Source: Ficedula albicollis (lineage: Eukaryota > Chordata > Aves > Passeriformes > Muscicapidae). From it: DNA of 64,000 nucleotides. The DNA lies in contig NC_021677.1 in assembly GCF_000247815.1 (NCBI RefSeq), positions 16,570,543-16,634,542 on the forward strand, in the 5' to 3' direction. This document shows positions 1-13,600 of this stretch, in pieces. A model generated the notes under the pieces. It saw only the letters and a list, made by a program, of their open reading frames with translations, was not told the DNA's origin and ran no database searches. Position numbers and translations under genes: made by a program. The number at the start of each line of letters is the position of its first letter. Position 1 is the stretch's first letter.

Positions 1-3000
1 TCACCAGGGGATGGTGTATTTGTTCTTCATACAATGTCAGGAATATGAAGAAGTCACATGGCCACTGTTCCATTCAAAATTACAGTCTCTCTGCTAAACA
101 AGCAAAGCCTTACTACCTGCATGAACCACTATGCAGGTAGGTTCTGGTGGCTTCTGCAGGAAAAACCAACAATGCTCCCAGGGGTTTACAAATTGCTTAA
201 AGAGACACTGTCTAATTCCTACATACTCTGCAGAGCTTATTAAAATCTTCCAGGAGACAGCCACAAGCACAATTAGAGCTGGTTCCAGTAGCACACAGCT
301 GCATCCTGTGATAAGCAGGGGATTGAGTGCATGGCAACACAATTTGACTCAGCCAAAACCGCTATCGGGGGGACCGATCATCACTATCTTCTCTTCTGAC
401 ATGTGTTTACTGTGCTGGCAGCAGCAAACTTCATAGGGAATAAGCACACCTGGGACACAGCAGAATTTGGCAGGCACCTGGAACTCACCAGATGTCAGGT
501 GTTTTATATAGCATGCATTTTCCCTGGAAAGTCAGTCCATTTGGATAAACATTCACTGATGCAAACAGAGACACCAACCCTGCTCTCTTCCACCTGCTAG
601 CTGCATTATTTGGTAAAGCCTGGACACCATTTATTTATTTGTGAGGAATGTTCTTTGAGAGAGGATGTACCCCTTTTGTCCCCAAGCAGGAGTCATCCCT
701 GCATGTCCTTTCAGTGACAGCTGGTGATTTGCCTTCATCCACTAACAGCAGACACTGAGGCCAAGCTGACCTGACAAACTCAGATTCAGGGCTCGATGAC
801 ATTTCATCAGTCAAAATGCCCCAAAAGCTTTTGGGCCCCTGTGTGCAGCTTCAAACCACAAGAGTTTGGGGTTTCTGGGGCAGAAACAAAATGGAAGGTG
901 AGCAAAAGGAAAATCAATCTCAGTCTTAGGGAAGGTTTCAGTGGATGGATCAGTGGATGAAGGTGTATTTGACATACACTGGCCACACCATGCCCGTGTC
1001 TCTGAGTCACTGGGCTCCATGTACTATCTTCTGATAAGGTAATTATCCATGTAAGGAAGAATGCATTAAATGTGAATAATGGCAGCCTATTGCTGACTGA
1101 TTTCTTTCACATGAAAAAGGGGAATGATATGTTTGGCATCACCTAACAATATTTTAAGTAATACCTAAAAAAGATCTGAAGTGCAAGCCTTGGGGTTTTG
1201 CTTGATCTTCACCTTTAGGTTAGGCGCTCATGGCGCCCTAACAAACTGGAAATGATAATGCTTAATTTGCAGGACTGTGATATAGCTTCATTCACAAATT
1301 CTTCATGGGTTTCTGGCGGAGATTCATTCACAATTTCTTGCAAAGCCCTGTGAAACTCTTTAGTGAAAACCAGCACTCACACAGGGTGGTACAGGGGAAA
1401 GGTATTACACCAGGGGCAAGACCTAGTGCCTTTCTGCACATCTGTCATTTAGCTTTCATGTGATGCCAGGTACATCACTTCACTTGATCTATCCCTTCAC
1501 TGACTATTGAGATGATTAAGTTTTGGAGTAAGGATTTCCTATTTTTATCTGTTTATACAATACCCCATCCATGCTTCAGCCAAGTCTGTGCAAAATAACA
1601 AATAATAATTTCCAAGACTATTTCTACCCCATATAATTCTGTTAATGTGCTTGAGGCAGAAAATATACTAGATTAGTGAAATGTCAGTCAGAAATACAGA
1701 AAGCCTGCCCCTCTGCAGCTGCCCAAGGAGAGCTCTGGAGATAAATAGCTCAGCTATTTCTAACTGGCACATATTGTTCTATGGGATTATTAATGCCTGC
1801 TGCAAACTTGGCTTCCAGTGGGTGCCTTCTCTGGGACCAGTGGGTATCCACAAAGCTTTTCCTTTGCAGAAGGTGTTAACAGCACTGCTTACAAGTAATA
1901 TCCCCAGTGTCTTTACTGTCATGGGGATTTCTGCAGATGGCACACAGTGGTGACTGTTAGTAATTTATAACAATTCCTTGCTCTTCTTCCTTATTTTCCC
2001 TCCCTGCAAGCTCTTCCTAACATTGGCCAGCTCTTGCTTTATCCACAGCAGACAACCTGCAAGGAGCTTTGGCAAAGGAGGGGTGTGAGTCCAAATAGGA
2101 GGGGCAGAACACCTCAGACAGGTGCACAGCTCAGGGGCAAGTGACAGCACAGCCTGAAGTCAAATGAGTCAGCCCTGGGTGAGATGAACTGGCAGCCAGC
2201 CACCAAGATAAAGTGCCTGCCTTTGAATTCAGCAATGTCACAAGGAGGGAAGGACAGTGGGGATGGCACAGGCTGGTGAACACGTGCAGGTGAACCAAAT
2301 TGGACAGGCAAGAAAAAGACGACAAGGAAGACACATACTAAACATATTTCACTACTGCAGGCTCTGTCCTGCTGACCTTGGCCAATGATTAATGTTACTT
2401 TAGAGCCATTCACATTTGCTCTTAATATGAATCCCTCTGGACTATAACTGGGAAAAATGCCACTCAGGCTGCATTGGGGAACCTGGGAGGTAGGGAATGA
2501 ATTTTTACTGCCATTTAAATAATTTTGTTTATGCCTGAATTTCATGCTGTGCAACTTTCTCTCTCAGGACCAGGTATCACACTCCTCTACTGTACAAACA
2601 AAAGGCACATTTGAGTTGGTCATGTGGTTCAAAGAAAGTGGAGGAAAACGTAGGTGGAGAGAGGAAGAACTGTTCAAACATGACAGATCTTTTCTTACCT
2701 GTTATTCTTCCTGACAGGTTAAGATACATCTGCCAAGCTATTTGCAAGATGCAAAGAGCCCTAATCTTAGTTTACCAGAAAAATTTGCACCTTGTGAGTT
2801 GTTGGGAGATTCAGGACTTCAATGAGAGGAGTGGGAAGGACTGTGCTAGGTTGGTAAATGACAGCCTGGAGCTACAGACTGAACTTAAGAGAGAGATTCC
2901 TGACCCAGAGCCTGATTCAAGACCGTAAGGGAAGCTCTTTGAAGCCAATTTGAGAATGTCCATACTACAATGTGCTTAGCTTTTGCTAAATCACTAGCTA

Positions 3001-3607
3001 ACCAAATTTGCCAGAATATTTCAAAGGAAATAGCCACTAGGTCTGAAACTTCCTTTTAATTTGCTTTTCTTCCTGACATTGGCTTTTACACATCTACTGT
3101 TGTAGTATCTAATCCCTTCCCCTTCTTTCTCTTCTTCCTGTTTTTACTTCATGGTTACAGGTAAATCACAAAGGATTTTCTACTGAATTCTGCCTATTAT
3201 ATTTCTCATTCATCTCCTAGTCTCCCAGTATTCCAGCTAAATCTGGGATGAACAAAATAGGGAATACCAGACCTTTAAAGAACACACCAGAAAAAGCATT
3301 TTGAGCTCAGCAGTTATTCAATAAATTCCAGTCACAGCTGGTCACTACCTCCCACACAAACATGGCATGTTCTTGGCCTGAGTCAAAATCTGAGCATCCT
3401 TTTCCTGAGGGAGCGGGGCCATCGTTTTCTATCACCATTCTCTATGTGCACCTGGGCACTAGCTATTTACACCAGTTGGCACTTCCAGTCATCCAAATAC
3501 TTCACATAATTCATAAGCCTAAAGCAGTAAACACCCACCTTCCTGCCATTTATATCTTTCCCCAGGAGAACTCAGCTCAGAGACAGCATTAAGGTTTCTG
3601 CTTTTTA
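1..3607. other. Intronic tract, no gene recognised
   Basis: AT-leaning sequence with only short chance open frames on both strands, including a 146-codon minus frame at 2114-2554 without a known domain. Apart from the hairpin at 1219-1242 I see no structured feature. Confidence 0.6.
1219..1242. repeat. Short near-perfect inverted repeat (hairpin)
   Basis: GTTAGGCGC and GCGCCCTAAC pair around a TCATG centre, with one bulged base. Two CpGs per arm make it stand out in an AT-rich, CpG-poor stretch. Confidence 0.7.
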
Positions 3608-3750
3608 CCCAATTTTCCAGCTGGGTTAACTGAGGCATGCTGAGGTCAAGTGACTCGCCCAAGGCCAGGCAGTCAGCTGCTTAGCCATCCCTGCATCCCG
3701 GGTGCTGCCAGTCCCGCGGACATTGGCTCCAGCCGCCGGACCACGAGGCT
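3608..3750 (-). repeat. MIR-like tRNA-derived SINE relic
   Basis: The plus strand reads as the complement of a MIR/CORE-SINE: AACTGAGGCATGCTGAGG, then TCAAGTGACTCGCCCAAGG, a CCCGGGTGCTGCC block and a GGACCACG end that corresponds to the inverted tRNA A-box region. It spans core plus tRNA-related head, so it is fairly complete, but diverged. Its CpG content is higher than the surroundings. Assignment is from remembered consensus features; no alignment was run. Confidence 0.75.
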
Positions 3751-6700
3751 TCCCTCGGAGCTGGTGTGTGTGGCACACAACACCTACAGGCCAGAGGAAT
3801 CTTTGTCCTTGGCTTCCAGCTGGAAGAGGTGCTGGAAGGGGAGGAAAAGAGCAGGAGGCAATGTGGCGAGGATGGAGCTGTAATAAGGGCAGATGCAGGT
3901 GCGGGAATTCTCATTTAGGAAACAAGCAGCTGCTCTTGGTGACAGACAGAGCCTGGAACTGATCAGCTTCAGTAACAATGACACTTAAGCGTGCGTCAGA
4001 GCCTTGGACAGGCAGATGCATGGAGCTTGCTAAAGACGTGCCTTCCACAGCCCTCCAAAACCAGAGAGCCTCAACGGGAAAGCAGGTTTAGACTGTGTTG
4101 GGGACTCTACAAATGGGTTACCTCAGTTCACACGAAAAGTAGCTCCCACAGAAAAGAGAGGGAGGTAGAAACTGCATCACGCTGCAGCTATGGGTTATAT
4201 TAGCAACAGAGATATTGAAAGAGAATGCTTCACAGATTGTACTCAGAAACTTGTGTCTTTTGGGAGAAGTTCAGCTAAATACAGTCCCCCACTTATTTAA
4301 AACACATAGAACAAAATTTGTCAAATAAATAGGAGGAAGGGGTGGCACACAAACTAAAGCCAAACCTACTCTGCTCCAAGCAGCACTCCCTCCCACCTTA
4401 TGCCCCAGCCCCACAACACATTACCAAAACCAGCCTATCCTCTCCTTAGGATAAATAACCTTGTGGCCCAAAACCAGGAGTAGATTTACTAGGGGTTGTA
4501 ATTGCAACTGCATTCCTAACACTTACCCTCACCTGATCAGCACCTCCCAGCGTGCCTTCTGTGCTCCAAGGCACATGATGTAGCTGCAATCACAGGGTTG
4601 CATTTATTATGAACTGGGAATGTGACAAGACCAGGCTCTCAAACTTACCATAAAAGGCCACTCACTTGCAATTGGTAGAGTTTACACTTCTGTACCTTTG
4701 AATTTGCCTATGATTTCTTATTTGGGCTGGATTTAGTTCTGTAAAGCAGTTTTCTTTCTCCTCTAGAATTTACAGGATAAAGCACATTCTCCTCACATCT
4801 ATGTGTCTAGTTCCCTCTCTACACAGAAACACAAATTTTAGAAAAAAGAAGCATTCTCTAATTGTTCCACACAGGAAGCGTACTAAAAACTTTCCCTGTT
4901 CAGCAGAAAATGAAAAGGGTAGTACATTCTATGACAAAAAAAAAATCTGGTCCAGAATGAGATGTTCTACATGTGGAGCTAGTTCTGAGACTCTGTAAGA
5001 AGCTTTTGTTTGAACAGCTATTCCAGATAGTTTCCTTACCTACACAAGTCCTATAGGCAACCTCACAAAATTTCAAACAAAAGAGAAATACTATTCTTGC
5101 TTGCCACTTTGAACAGCAGTGATTAAAATATCGACCTCAGAGCCAAAACTCTAGACAGGTTTCTTTTTTGACCTTCAGAAAGGACAAAAACCCACCCAAA
5201 TGTCCCCAAACCAGCCACTGTTGAGGCCCATAATAAGGTTAGGCTACTAACAAGTCCCTTTCACCTCCCTGTGTCTGTCAGCTGTTCTTGCATCCACACA
5301 CCTTCTTTATTCCTTCTTTTAGTCCTTCAGCAGAATCAACACAAGTGAACCCTGTGCCTGCACCTCAGCCTCTCCCATTCACTGTCCCTATCAATTTAAA
5401 CTGCTAATTTTAAAGCTAATGTGCTTGATGGACATTCTCTTCTGCCAGCTCTGAGATGGGAACAGTAATGAGCAGTAAGAGGATGTTAATATCCTAAACC
5501 ACTGCGGGAGACCAGAGTCCCCAGTCCCACTTGGTGGGACAATGAAGAACAGGCTTCAATTACTGTTTAGTAAACTGGATTATTGGTAAAAAAAAAAACA
5601 GAAACCATCTGGAGAACGTTTCTTTTCTTTTATACTCAGCTGCTCTGTCTTGGGCAGAATATCCCTAAAAACCAAAACCTGATTTAGCACATTATGGATC
5701 CATGAGGAAAAGAGAAGAGCAGAGAAGCAGCATGCCAAAGCCAAATGCCATGAAAAAGCAAGAGATCTCAATTCCTTCTAAGCTGCACAGTCCATGAACT
5801 GTGAGGGAGACTTTCCAGCCCTTCCTTCTGATTGCCACCCTCATCCTTCACACCACAAGGCTATTTCTGCATGTTTAGTTATTATTTCACTCAGTGTTGG
5901 CTGCTAACAATTTAAAATAAAATAAACTATTAAAAAGAAGCAAGATAGTGCCTGTGCACAACCTACTGATAACTTTCTTCATGAAGTCTGTGCCCCTTTC
6001 TATCTTTCTAAAGACCACTAGGCAAAAATATTATCTCAGTGTCTAAGGGATTGCATTATTTTCTGTGCATATCCACTATTTATGTGAAAAGAGGGACAAA
6101 CACCATCCCTTATTTACTTCTTCTCTCTCCTGCTTAAAAAAGCTAGTCAGCTAAGGAGGGGGTAACCCATATAACCAAGATAAAAAGGGACACAAACTAG
6201 AAACAGTGAATATAAACCAGCAACTAATATGAATGGTTCTGCTAATAACATGTTTCTGAAAAATTGCTTAGTCCCAAGTGCATCACTGGAATGCTGACAA
6301 ATAGATTCATGGAAGCTTCAGTAAGTTCACAAGCTAGCATCCTGATTGTGAACCTGGAAGCAGAAACCAGACCTAAATTCCTTTGAAATTAGTATAATAA
6401 CCAAATTTGCTGAGGAATATGCTCCAGGGAGCTTTCCATTTAGGTCAGCAAGAGAGACAAAAGATACTAAAAAATGCATTTCCCATTTCTTCTATCACCA
6501 GCGCAACTGAAAGACATGGGTATATCTACACTAAATACTACAGAGGGTTCATTATAACAAGAGCAGTATATGGTTTGTATCTCACTGATTGCCAAGCAAG
6601 GAGGAAATCGGGTTGTACAGAGCTCTCTACAGCAGGCTGCAGATGTCTGAAATTAAGATGGAAACCAGAAATGAAAGTCTTAGCAAGTGAAAACAGAAAT

Positions 6701-8799
6701 GCCTTTCCTGGAAACTGAATGCTGGCAGGAAGGGACCTTGGTAGTGCATTCAGACTGTGAACAATAACTTGGAGCATGTAACTGGCTGCAGTGATTTACA
6801 GGCCAGCACAGCAGTGGGTGCAGATTACAGTTGTGCTGATAGAAGCAGAATAACTCCTGGAAATGAGATGCCAGCCAGCACACAGCAAAAGGTAGATGAA
6901 GGCCCCTAAAGTGCTTCAGATTGGAAATTACATCCTACTCTGCTGCATGAATAATTGTTTGGCTTCCATTAGGAAGCTTCTCAATTTCTATCACAGTTTT
7001 GTTGATGTACAAACAATGTCCCTTTTTATAACATGGATAGTTCCTCTCTCCCTTAATGGTCTTGGTTTACACCCTTGGTGTTGAGAATCAGCTGGTGATA
7101 AAGTCAAGGAAATACAGTTAACAATAATAAAACGGAGTAAAAGACATGGCTACAAAAGAAACAAAATTATCTGAAAATTAGCTCCCTCCCCTGCAAAGTG
7201 TTTAGTTGAAGAGCTCAAAGCACAGATTTTTAGATAAACAGGTTTTACTTCCTAAGGCTCCTTGAAATTAAGACAGGTAAAATTTGTGTGGACAGTCTGC
7301 AAGCTGTGAGGCAAAGGTTGTGAGGAAAGCAAGTCAGAAGCTTGGAGCACACTCATTCAACTGACAGGTAATTTTTAATGCCACCTATTTAAAAGTACTT
7401 TGCTACGCAATACATTGGTGTCTCGCAAGATTAGCTGCCCTTGAAGATTTGAGGACTAATGACCCATTTAAGGAGGCAACACTGTGATGCTGTGTTGGAG
7501 CAGAGCATTTTTACAAATGACTACTCTATTTGAACCCCCAATGTGAGACCTCACTGAAGAAGGTAATTTTTAGGCTGTGTGACTGAAACGTAACACTCGG
7601 CAGCTTCTGCAGAGGTGTCAGGCTTCAGGAAGGTACCCTGCCACCTGAGATGGCATGAAGGTAGGAAGAGAGGGAGCACAGGGCTCTGTAGAAGGAGTTC
7701 CTGCCTTCAGTGTATTTATTTCTTTTTGCTCTCAGCACTGTTGCACAGAGCTGGCCACCACCATAAGGGCCTCTGCCACATAACACAAACACAGGGAACT
7801 GACAGTGCATCTTCGCACTCACTGTAAAGTCTGCTTGCATTGAAAGGTGTCCATACACTGCTGGATTTTCATCCCAAGCTTTGCCTTCTGCTTCCATACC
7901 ACAGCTCCCGCTATCGTGGCTAATCCAAAGACACCATAAATTTACTACAAAGGGACTAACTTTCCTTTGTATGTGCTCGTATAAAAAGCTGAGTACTGCA
8001 AAACTTTTTCTGGTATCAACCAGACCTGAACTTACTGGCTAATTAATTTATTCCTGCCCATGTCAGTGGGATTAAAACTTCTACCCAAGTGCAGGAAGAC
8101 ATTTTTAAAGTACCAAAAGCAATTATTGAAATACCTTTCCATAGCTCAAAATAATAGCAAAACTCAGGTGCTAGGGAAGAATCATTTGCTGATAAGAAGT
8201 CAAACTTTATTTGAACTTCTGAAACAGAGAGACTACAAATGCTGGTTTTATAGGAACAGTTTTTTAAGAGGCCAAGTAAAAAAATAAATGACAACTAACC
8301 AACAACATTATGTGTTCACTCAGCACAGCCAGAATGAAACAGATAGAAAGAAATTAAAAATAAATTTCAATACTATAAATTAAAAGATGCCACAGAAGGT
8401 ATGCAAATTGCATGCCACAAGGTCTTGTTTTTTGTTTACAAAGAATGTGTTTTCAGTTTGATGGAGAGGCATCATTATGGAGGGAATTTGAGGCATTTTA
8501 AATAGAAGCTCTCATTAAGTATTCATTTTTAACAGGAAGACTGGAAAAAAAATTAAAATTAATGAGGAAGATGAAGTGTGAGGGGGGAACTTTGAAGATG
8601 ACAGCTTCTTGCCAAAAAAAGACACACTTGATATTAATCACAAGCAGTTCACACACATGCATTACTCTTAACTCCACTGTCACAATGTCCAGCAGAAGTT
8701 CACAGCTGCTTCATGTTCACTTCATGTTAGGATACCTAGCAAGGCAGACAAAGCACAGTGTTGCTCTCAGACAACGTGAAAACAAAGATAGGGAATAAA

Positions 8800-8845
8800 T
8801 CACCTGGCAAAGGACATGACAGAGCCAGTTTTAAACCCAGGTGAT
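8800..8845 (-). repeat. Possible short MIR-like relic
   Basis: CCTGGCAAAGGACATGACAG followed by AGCCAGTTTTAAACCCAGG resembles the inverted MIR segment around CCAAGGTCACACAG...GCAGAGCC...GAACCCAGG. The match is short and has gaps, so it may be chance. Confidence 0.35.
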
Positions 8846-10412
8846 TAAATATATCTGCAATAGCAACTATGGGACATCCTCAGGAAGAGGTAGAACTGCA
8901 GTCTATATCAAAAGCTCAAACTGACTACAGCAATTTCAGAGTAGAAAAGCACAAGTGTTCTTGTTGTACCACCACTATCATGGATTTTCTGCAAACAAAT
9001 GGCACTTTTCTGGGCCAATTTCTAGTTGGCACATTAAAACACTCTAAGACCTTTCACATCTCTTAAAAAATATTTGTTTGTTTCTTTTAAATGCTCATCT
9101 TCTTGAAGAAGGGTCTGGGGGGCAAGGGGGTTTGGTTCAGGCCTGCTATAAAAAGTGGTCATTACAAAACACAGATGTGGGCAAACCTTTCTTCTCTCTG
9201 GATCTCTTAGTTTAGAGTAAAAATTGGACCTGGAAAAGATTTATCCAAGCTGAACTGACCCTGGCAGTGGTAGAGTGGAGGGCATCCTGGACAAGTGTAA
9301 AATGCCTGGGACAAGGACGAGCAATAGCATCAGAGCAGAAGTTACTGCAGTGAAACAGGAGTAACAGGATTGGAAGAATATGTTTGGAGGAATTAATATT
9401 TTAATTCGGTCTTATTTCACACAGAATGTCTCAGAAGATTGCTTCATGCTAAACACTTTTCTCCCTGCAGTTATGTTTTACAGTGTGATGCTTTTCTGTA
9501 TTGACCATTCCCACTGTCCCCTGTGAGTTCTTCTCCTGACCCTGCAGAACCCCATGCAGAAGAGGTGCTCAGCACTCCAAACACAAGCATAACCCAGCTG
9601 AGGAACACCTTTCTGAAATTATGTCCACCTCTGTTCCAAAGTCCACCGAGATCAGGGGCAAGACTTCCTCAGAATTTTAGTGAGCTGAGGCAGCCCTACA
9701 TAAAGCCTAAGCTCATTCAGAGGAGAACGAAGAAATTTCCATGCTGGGCAGAGATGTCTCAGCTAGCTCCAAACAAGCTGTCTAATGAGCCCAAGCTGAG
9801 TGCTGCCCTGATATGACTCTCATGTTCCTGTCCCCACATGGGCACATGCAGAGCTAACTCAGGTGTCTCTGCATGACCCTGTATTGCATCATGCAGACAT
9901 ACCCTAGCTGCTTTGTTGCTTTTTAGCAGCAGCAACAGAACAGGCAGTTCACGACTACAGGATTTCTTATTAATATTTGCCCCTTTAAGGTTTGGCATCT
10001 TTAACAACCCTAAATGAAAATGGGTTGAAAATACTGCATGAGAATTCTCCTTTAGGACTCAGCTGACCCAAATACACAGTTCTCTTGCTCTGAATTCCCC
10101 AGTATGGTGCAGGGAGATAAACTGCTCTGTTTTCTTTTTCTCTCTTGCCTTTTTTTTTTCTTGCTTTCATAATGCTGCATTGCAGGACCAAATTTTCTGA
10201 TTATCATGCAGGGTCTTATTTTGATTATCCTTTTCTCAAATTAAATGATTCTGGTAGTCTGAGGAAAATCAGGAAAGATCTGTCTCCTGCTCCAAGGGGG
10301 TAGGTAATGCCTTTCCATAATAGGTTAGCTTAAAAGCATCCATACAGCCAGAAAAGTGGCTGCACTTCAGGGGACTGCCAACATGACTATATTCAGACAG
10401 TGGCATGACAAC

Positions 10413-10650
10413 ACGTAACTAAAAAAAGCCGCAGCCACAGAAGTCCCCACCGTTGATGCAGTGACAGCATGAAAACACAATTTTCACTGGTTCAGCTTGC
10501 CTGGCGCAGGGTGAGAGGAACGAGCAAGGCTCTATTCCCAACAGCAGTGCTGAGCTGGTATTGCGTAAGCATTTTCACAGTGCGGCTGGCACAGCTTTAA
10601 AAGAACCTCCTCTTGCTCCCTGTTGAGCATTCGTAGACAATTCTGCGCAG
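10413..10650. promoter_or_regulatory. Mild CpG cluster, possible regulatory element
   Basis: About nine CpGs in 240 bp, with words such as GCCGCAGCC, GGCGCAGGG, GTGCGGCTGG and CTGCGCAGCC (an NRF1-like TGCGCA core). This is denser than the surrounding intron but well below CpG-island level. Regulatory function is inferred only. Confidence 0.25.
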
Positions 10651-13600
10651 CCAAATGACACAAACAAGGTTTAAACACTCCTATCATCCTTGCAGAGTAA
10701 GCACAGGCATGACAGAAGGAGCTTTGGTTCCTAAACAACTAACCTTCAGGTGTAAAAGCTTTACCTCCAGGTACCTTTACCAAGTAAGTGACTTTCTGAA
10801 ACAAGCAAATGGGAAATCCTTTTTCTCACTTGCTAGCTTGGACATTCTTGAGCTACAAAGCATGGAGAAAAAAACCCCAACGCAAACAAACAGGAAAACC
10901 TAAAATACCACTGGATTTTACAGACACATTTAGAAGCAGAATCATACTGCAAAATTGGCTGTTCCAGCTCCTCAGGAAACCTGCACAAGCATCTAACAAC
11001 CACAAGAACACTCAAGGTCATAAGCAAGCTCTTTTTGGAGAGAAGCTGCCTCTGACTGCAGTGATAAACTCTGCAAAGTAGAGCCTTGTATTGCAGATGA
11101 GGTGACTGGGAGATCCCTAAATCAAACAGCAAACTATGAACATTGTACATAAATAAGAGCTTTATTGAGCTCTCTCTCTGAAATTCATACACAACAGTAG
11201 AGCTGAAATGGGAAAGCTGGTCACTGCTCTGCTTTGATGAATTGCTATGCATCAGCACCAAGCCTACTCTTCTTATTTTGGCAAACTATGTTTAGTCCAG
11301 CTTTCAAGACCCCAAAACAAGCTACTGATAGGAAAGCATGGTCATAACCCCACATCAGTACAAAAAAGGAGGAAAAGGCAGCACTGGTTATAGTTTGCTT
11401 CCACCAAGCTACTCTTGCTGGCTCCATACTGCAAGAGCTTTACCAGAATAATATAAGAGCATGTGGAGAAGAGTTCTAAACACTGTGGATACTGCCCATG
11501 TAACCACACAATTCTGGCTAAAACTCCTGAAGTCCCACCTCAGAACCAGGACCAGTAAAAAGGCTGAAGGTAGCTGAGAAGTAACAGCTTTGAGATCTCC
11601 CAAAGTTCGGGGCTGGTATCTCCCAGCACACCTCTCCTTCTCCAGCTCAAGCTCAGGTCTCCTCTGAAACTGAGAGCACTGTCTTACAGTAACATAAAGC
11701 GTGGCTGTATACAGCAGGAAGCTCTGCAGATCATAAAACAATGAGCTGTTTCTGGCACCTGCTTTGTCTTGTTTTCCTATGAAAAGACACATCAGGCCAG
11801 ACTGCGAGTTATGCAACCTGCAGTTACTCAGCTGTCGACTGGCTTTGACAGAAAACATCCACAGCAGAGACTTCCCAAGGTGCTTAATACTGCAGAAACA
11901 GAGCCCTGGGATGCAACAGAATGGAAGAAGGGACTGGTCACAGGTTAGCAAATGAGGAGGGAAAGCCACAAATTAAAGAAAATTCACTACAGGAAGATGA
12001 ATGGTAATGAAACCTCACAAGAGAATAGTTTTTCACAACACTGGGAGTCTTAGCTGAGATGGGATTGCCACATGAGGCCCAAACAGGAAAAAAAGGCTTC
12101 TGGTAGTCCAATTAGTCACTCACCGTGTTTCTGACACTGTTGTGACATGAAGAACTACTTGGAAAGTCTGATCTGTTATTTGCATGAAAAAAAGAGTAAA
12201 GCTAACAGAGAAGGGTGAAACACTCTGTCAGTTAAATATATCATTTGTTCAACTTGTAGTGGAAGGTGAATGAAAAGGAAAATAATGGAAATGAGCTGTG
12301 GACATGTTATCAAACTACAACTAGAGCACAAAGGGAGACAGGGAGCAGATTTTTCCCTGTTTCTTATGGGTATATGAATACTGTACCAAAGCTGTTTCCA
12401 TTTGCCCAGAATGTCACTCTCCAAAATCAAGGCAAAACGTAGTCTCAGCCTACTTCAAAGCTGAAACCTGCCTGGTCTCCCTGCACCAGCAGCTCCAGTT
12501 TTTCTAAAGTTTTCTAAAAGTTTACAATGTTGCAGCCTAGGACTCCTAACATGAAAACAGAAAACTGGCCCCATTTTCCACTCACACTAATTCATCATTA
12601 TAGGGAATAATACAGAACAGAAATGCACTAAGCTTGCAGATATTTAGAACAAATTTGATTGCATGGCTGGGGAAAAGCAAAAGCAGGTGAGGAGAAAGAC
12701 ACACAGAACCAAAAGTTCAGAGGCTGAACTGTTCCAGGAAGAAGAAAGTTCAGCCTTTGTCTGTGATTAAGTGGTTGATTTTGCAAAGCTGGGCAGGTAT
12801 CAAGAACTGGTTAATTGAGGGCAACGGAGTTACAGTACAAAGTGAAAACAGAGCAGTGGAGGGGAGAAAAACAGCTGCCACAAAGTCTGTTTTCCCTTGG
12901 GTTTCCTACTTAACTTTTAGGCTAAATATACTTTTCATCTCACCTATTCTGTGGAGCTAATTCCCTGAAAGTGCTGGGAATCCACTAAAGACCGCAGCCT
13001 AATATGTTGAGAAGCTGATGGTGCAGTGTCCTTTCTGATTCTGTAGCTAACAAGACCCGAAAGGAGCCAGCCCTGCTGAAAGCATTGTATGCACATTTAC
13101 ACTTACCTCCTAGCAGATGGCCAGCACACATCCCAAAGCAAGTGCCAGACTTACCAGGGCGTGTGCAACAGCAAAGAGGAATGAAATTACTACACAAAAA
13201 CGTGCCACCTTAGGTTTTGAAGCTGTGAACGGCTGAAGGACAACAGCCCCTCTGATACAATACTGTGATCTTTGCAGCCTCCAAAGCTGGCTTTTCGTGA
13301 AGCAGACACATCCTCCATGGGAACTGAAGCCATATAGGTACCATCAGATATAATACACTGCATATGTTTTATGCTGCAGTGTATTTTAGGAATCAGTTTA
13401 TGGTCCATGCTACATGCATACTGCTTTTTCAAAGGTGCAATTTCTAAAGCAGACATACACATTTACAAACAACTGATAACAACTTATTCCAGTTCCACTT
13501 CAGTTTTCTCATCTGTGTATTTTTGTGACTGCACTGTACTGGCAGACCCATCGGGTGAATTCAAGTCTATGGGAAGAGATTCACTCACAAAGCCATGCAG

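Noticed and set aside
11409..11969. 186-codon minus-strand open frame, the longest in the window
   Set aside because: No recognisable domain or homologue comes to mind, and a frame of this length is expected about once by chance in 128 kb of double-stranded search space. It is not framed by convincing conserved splice context.
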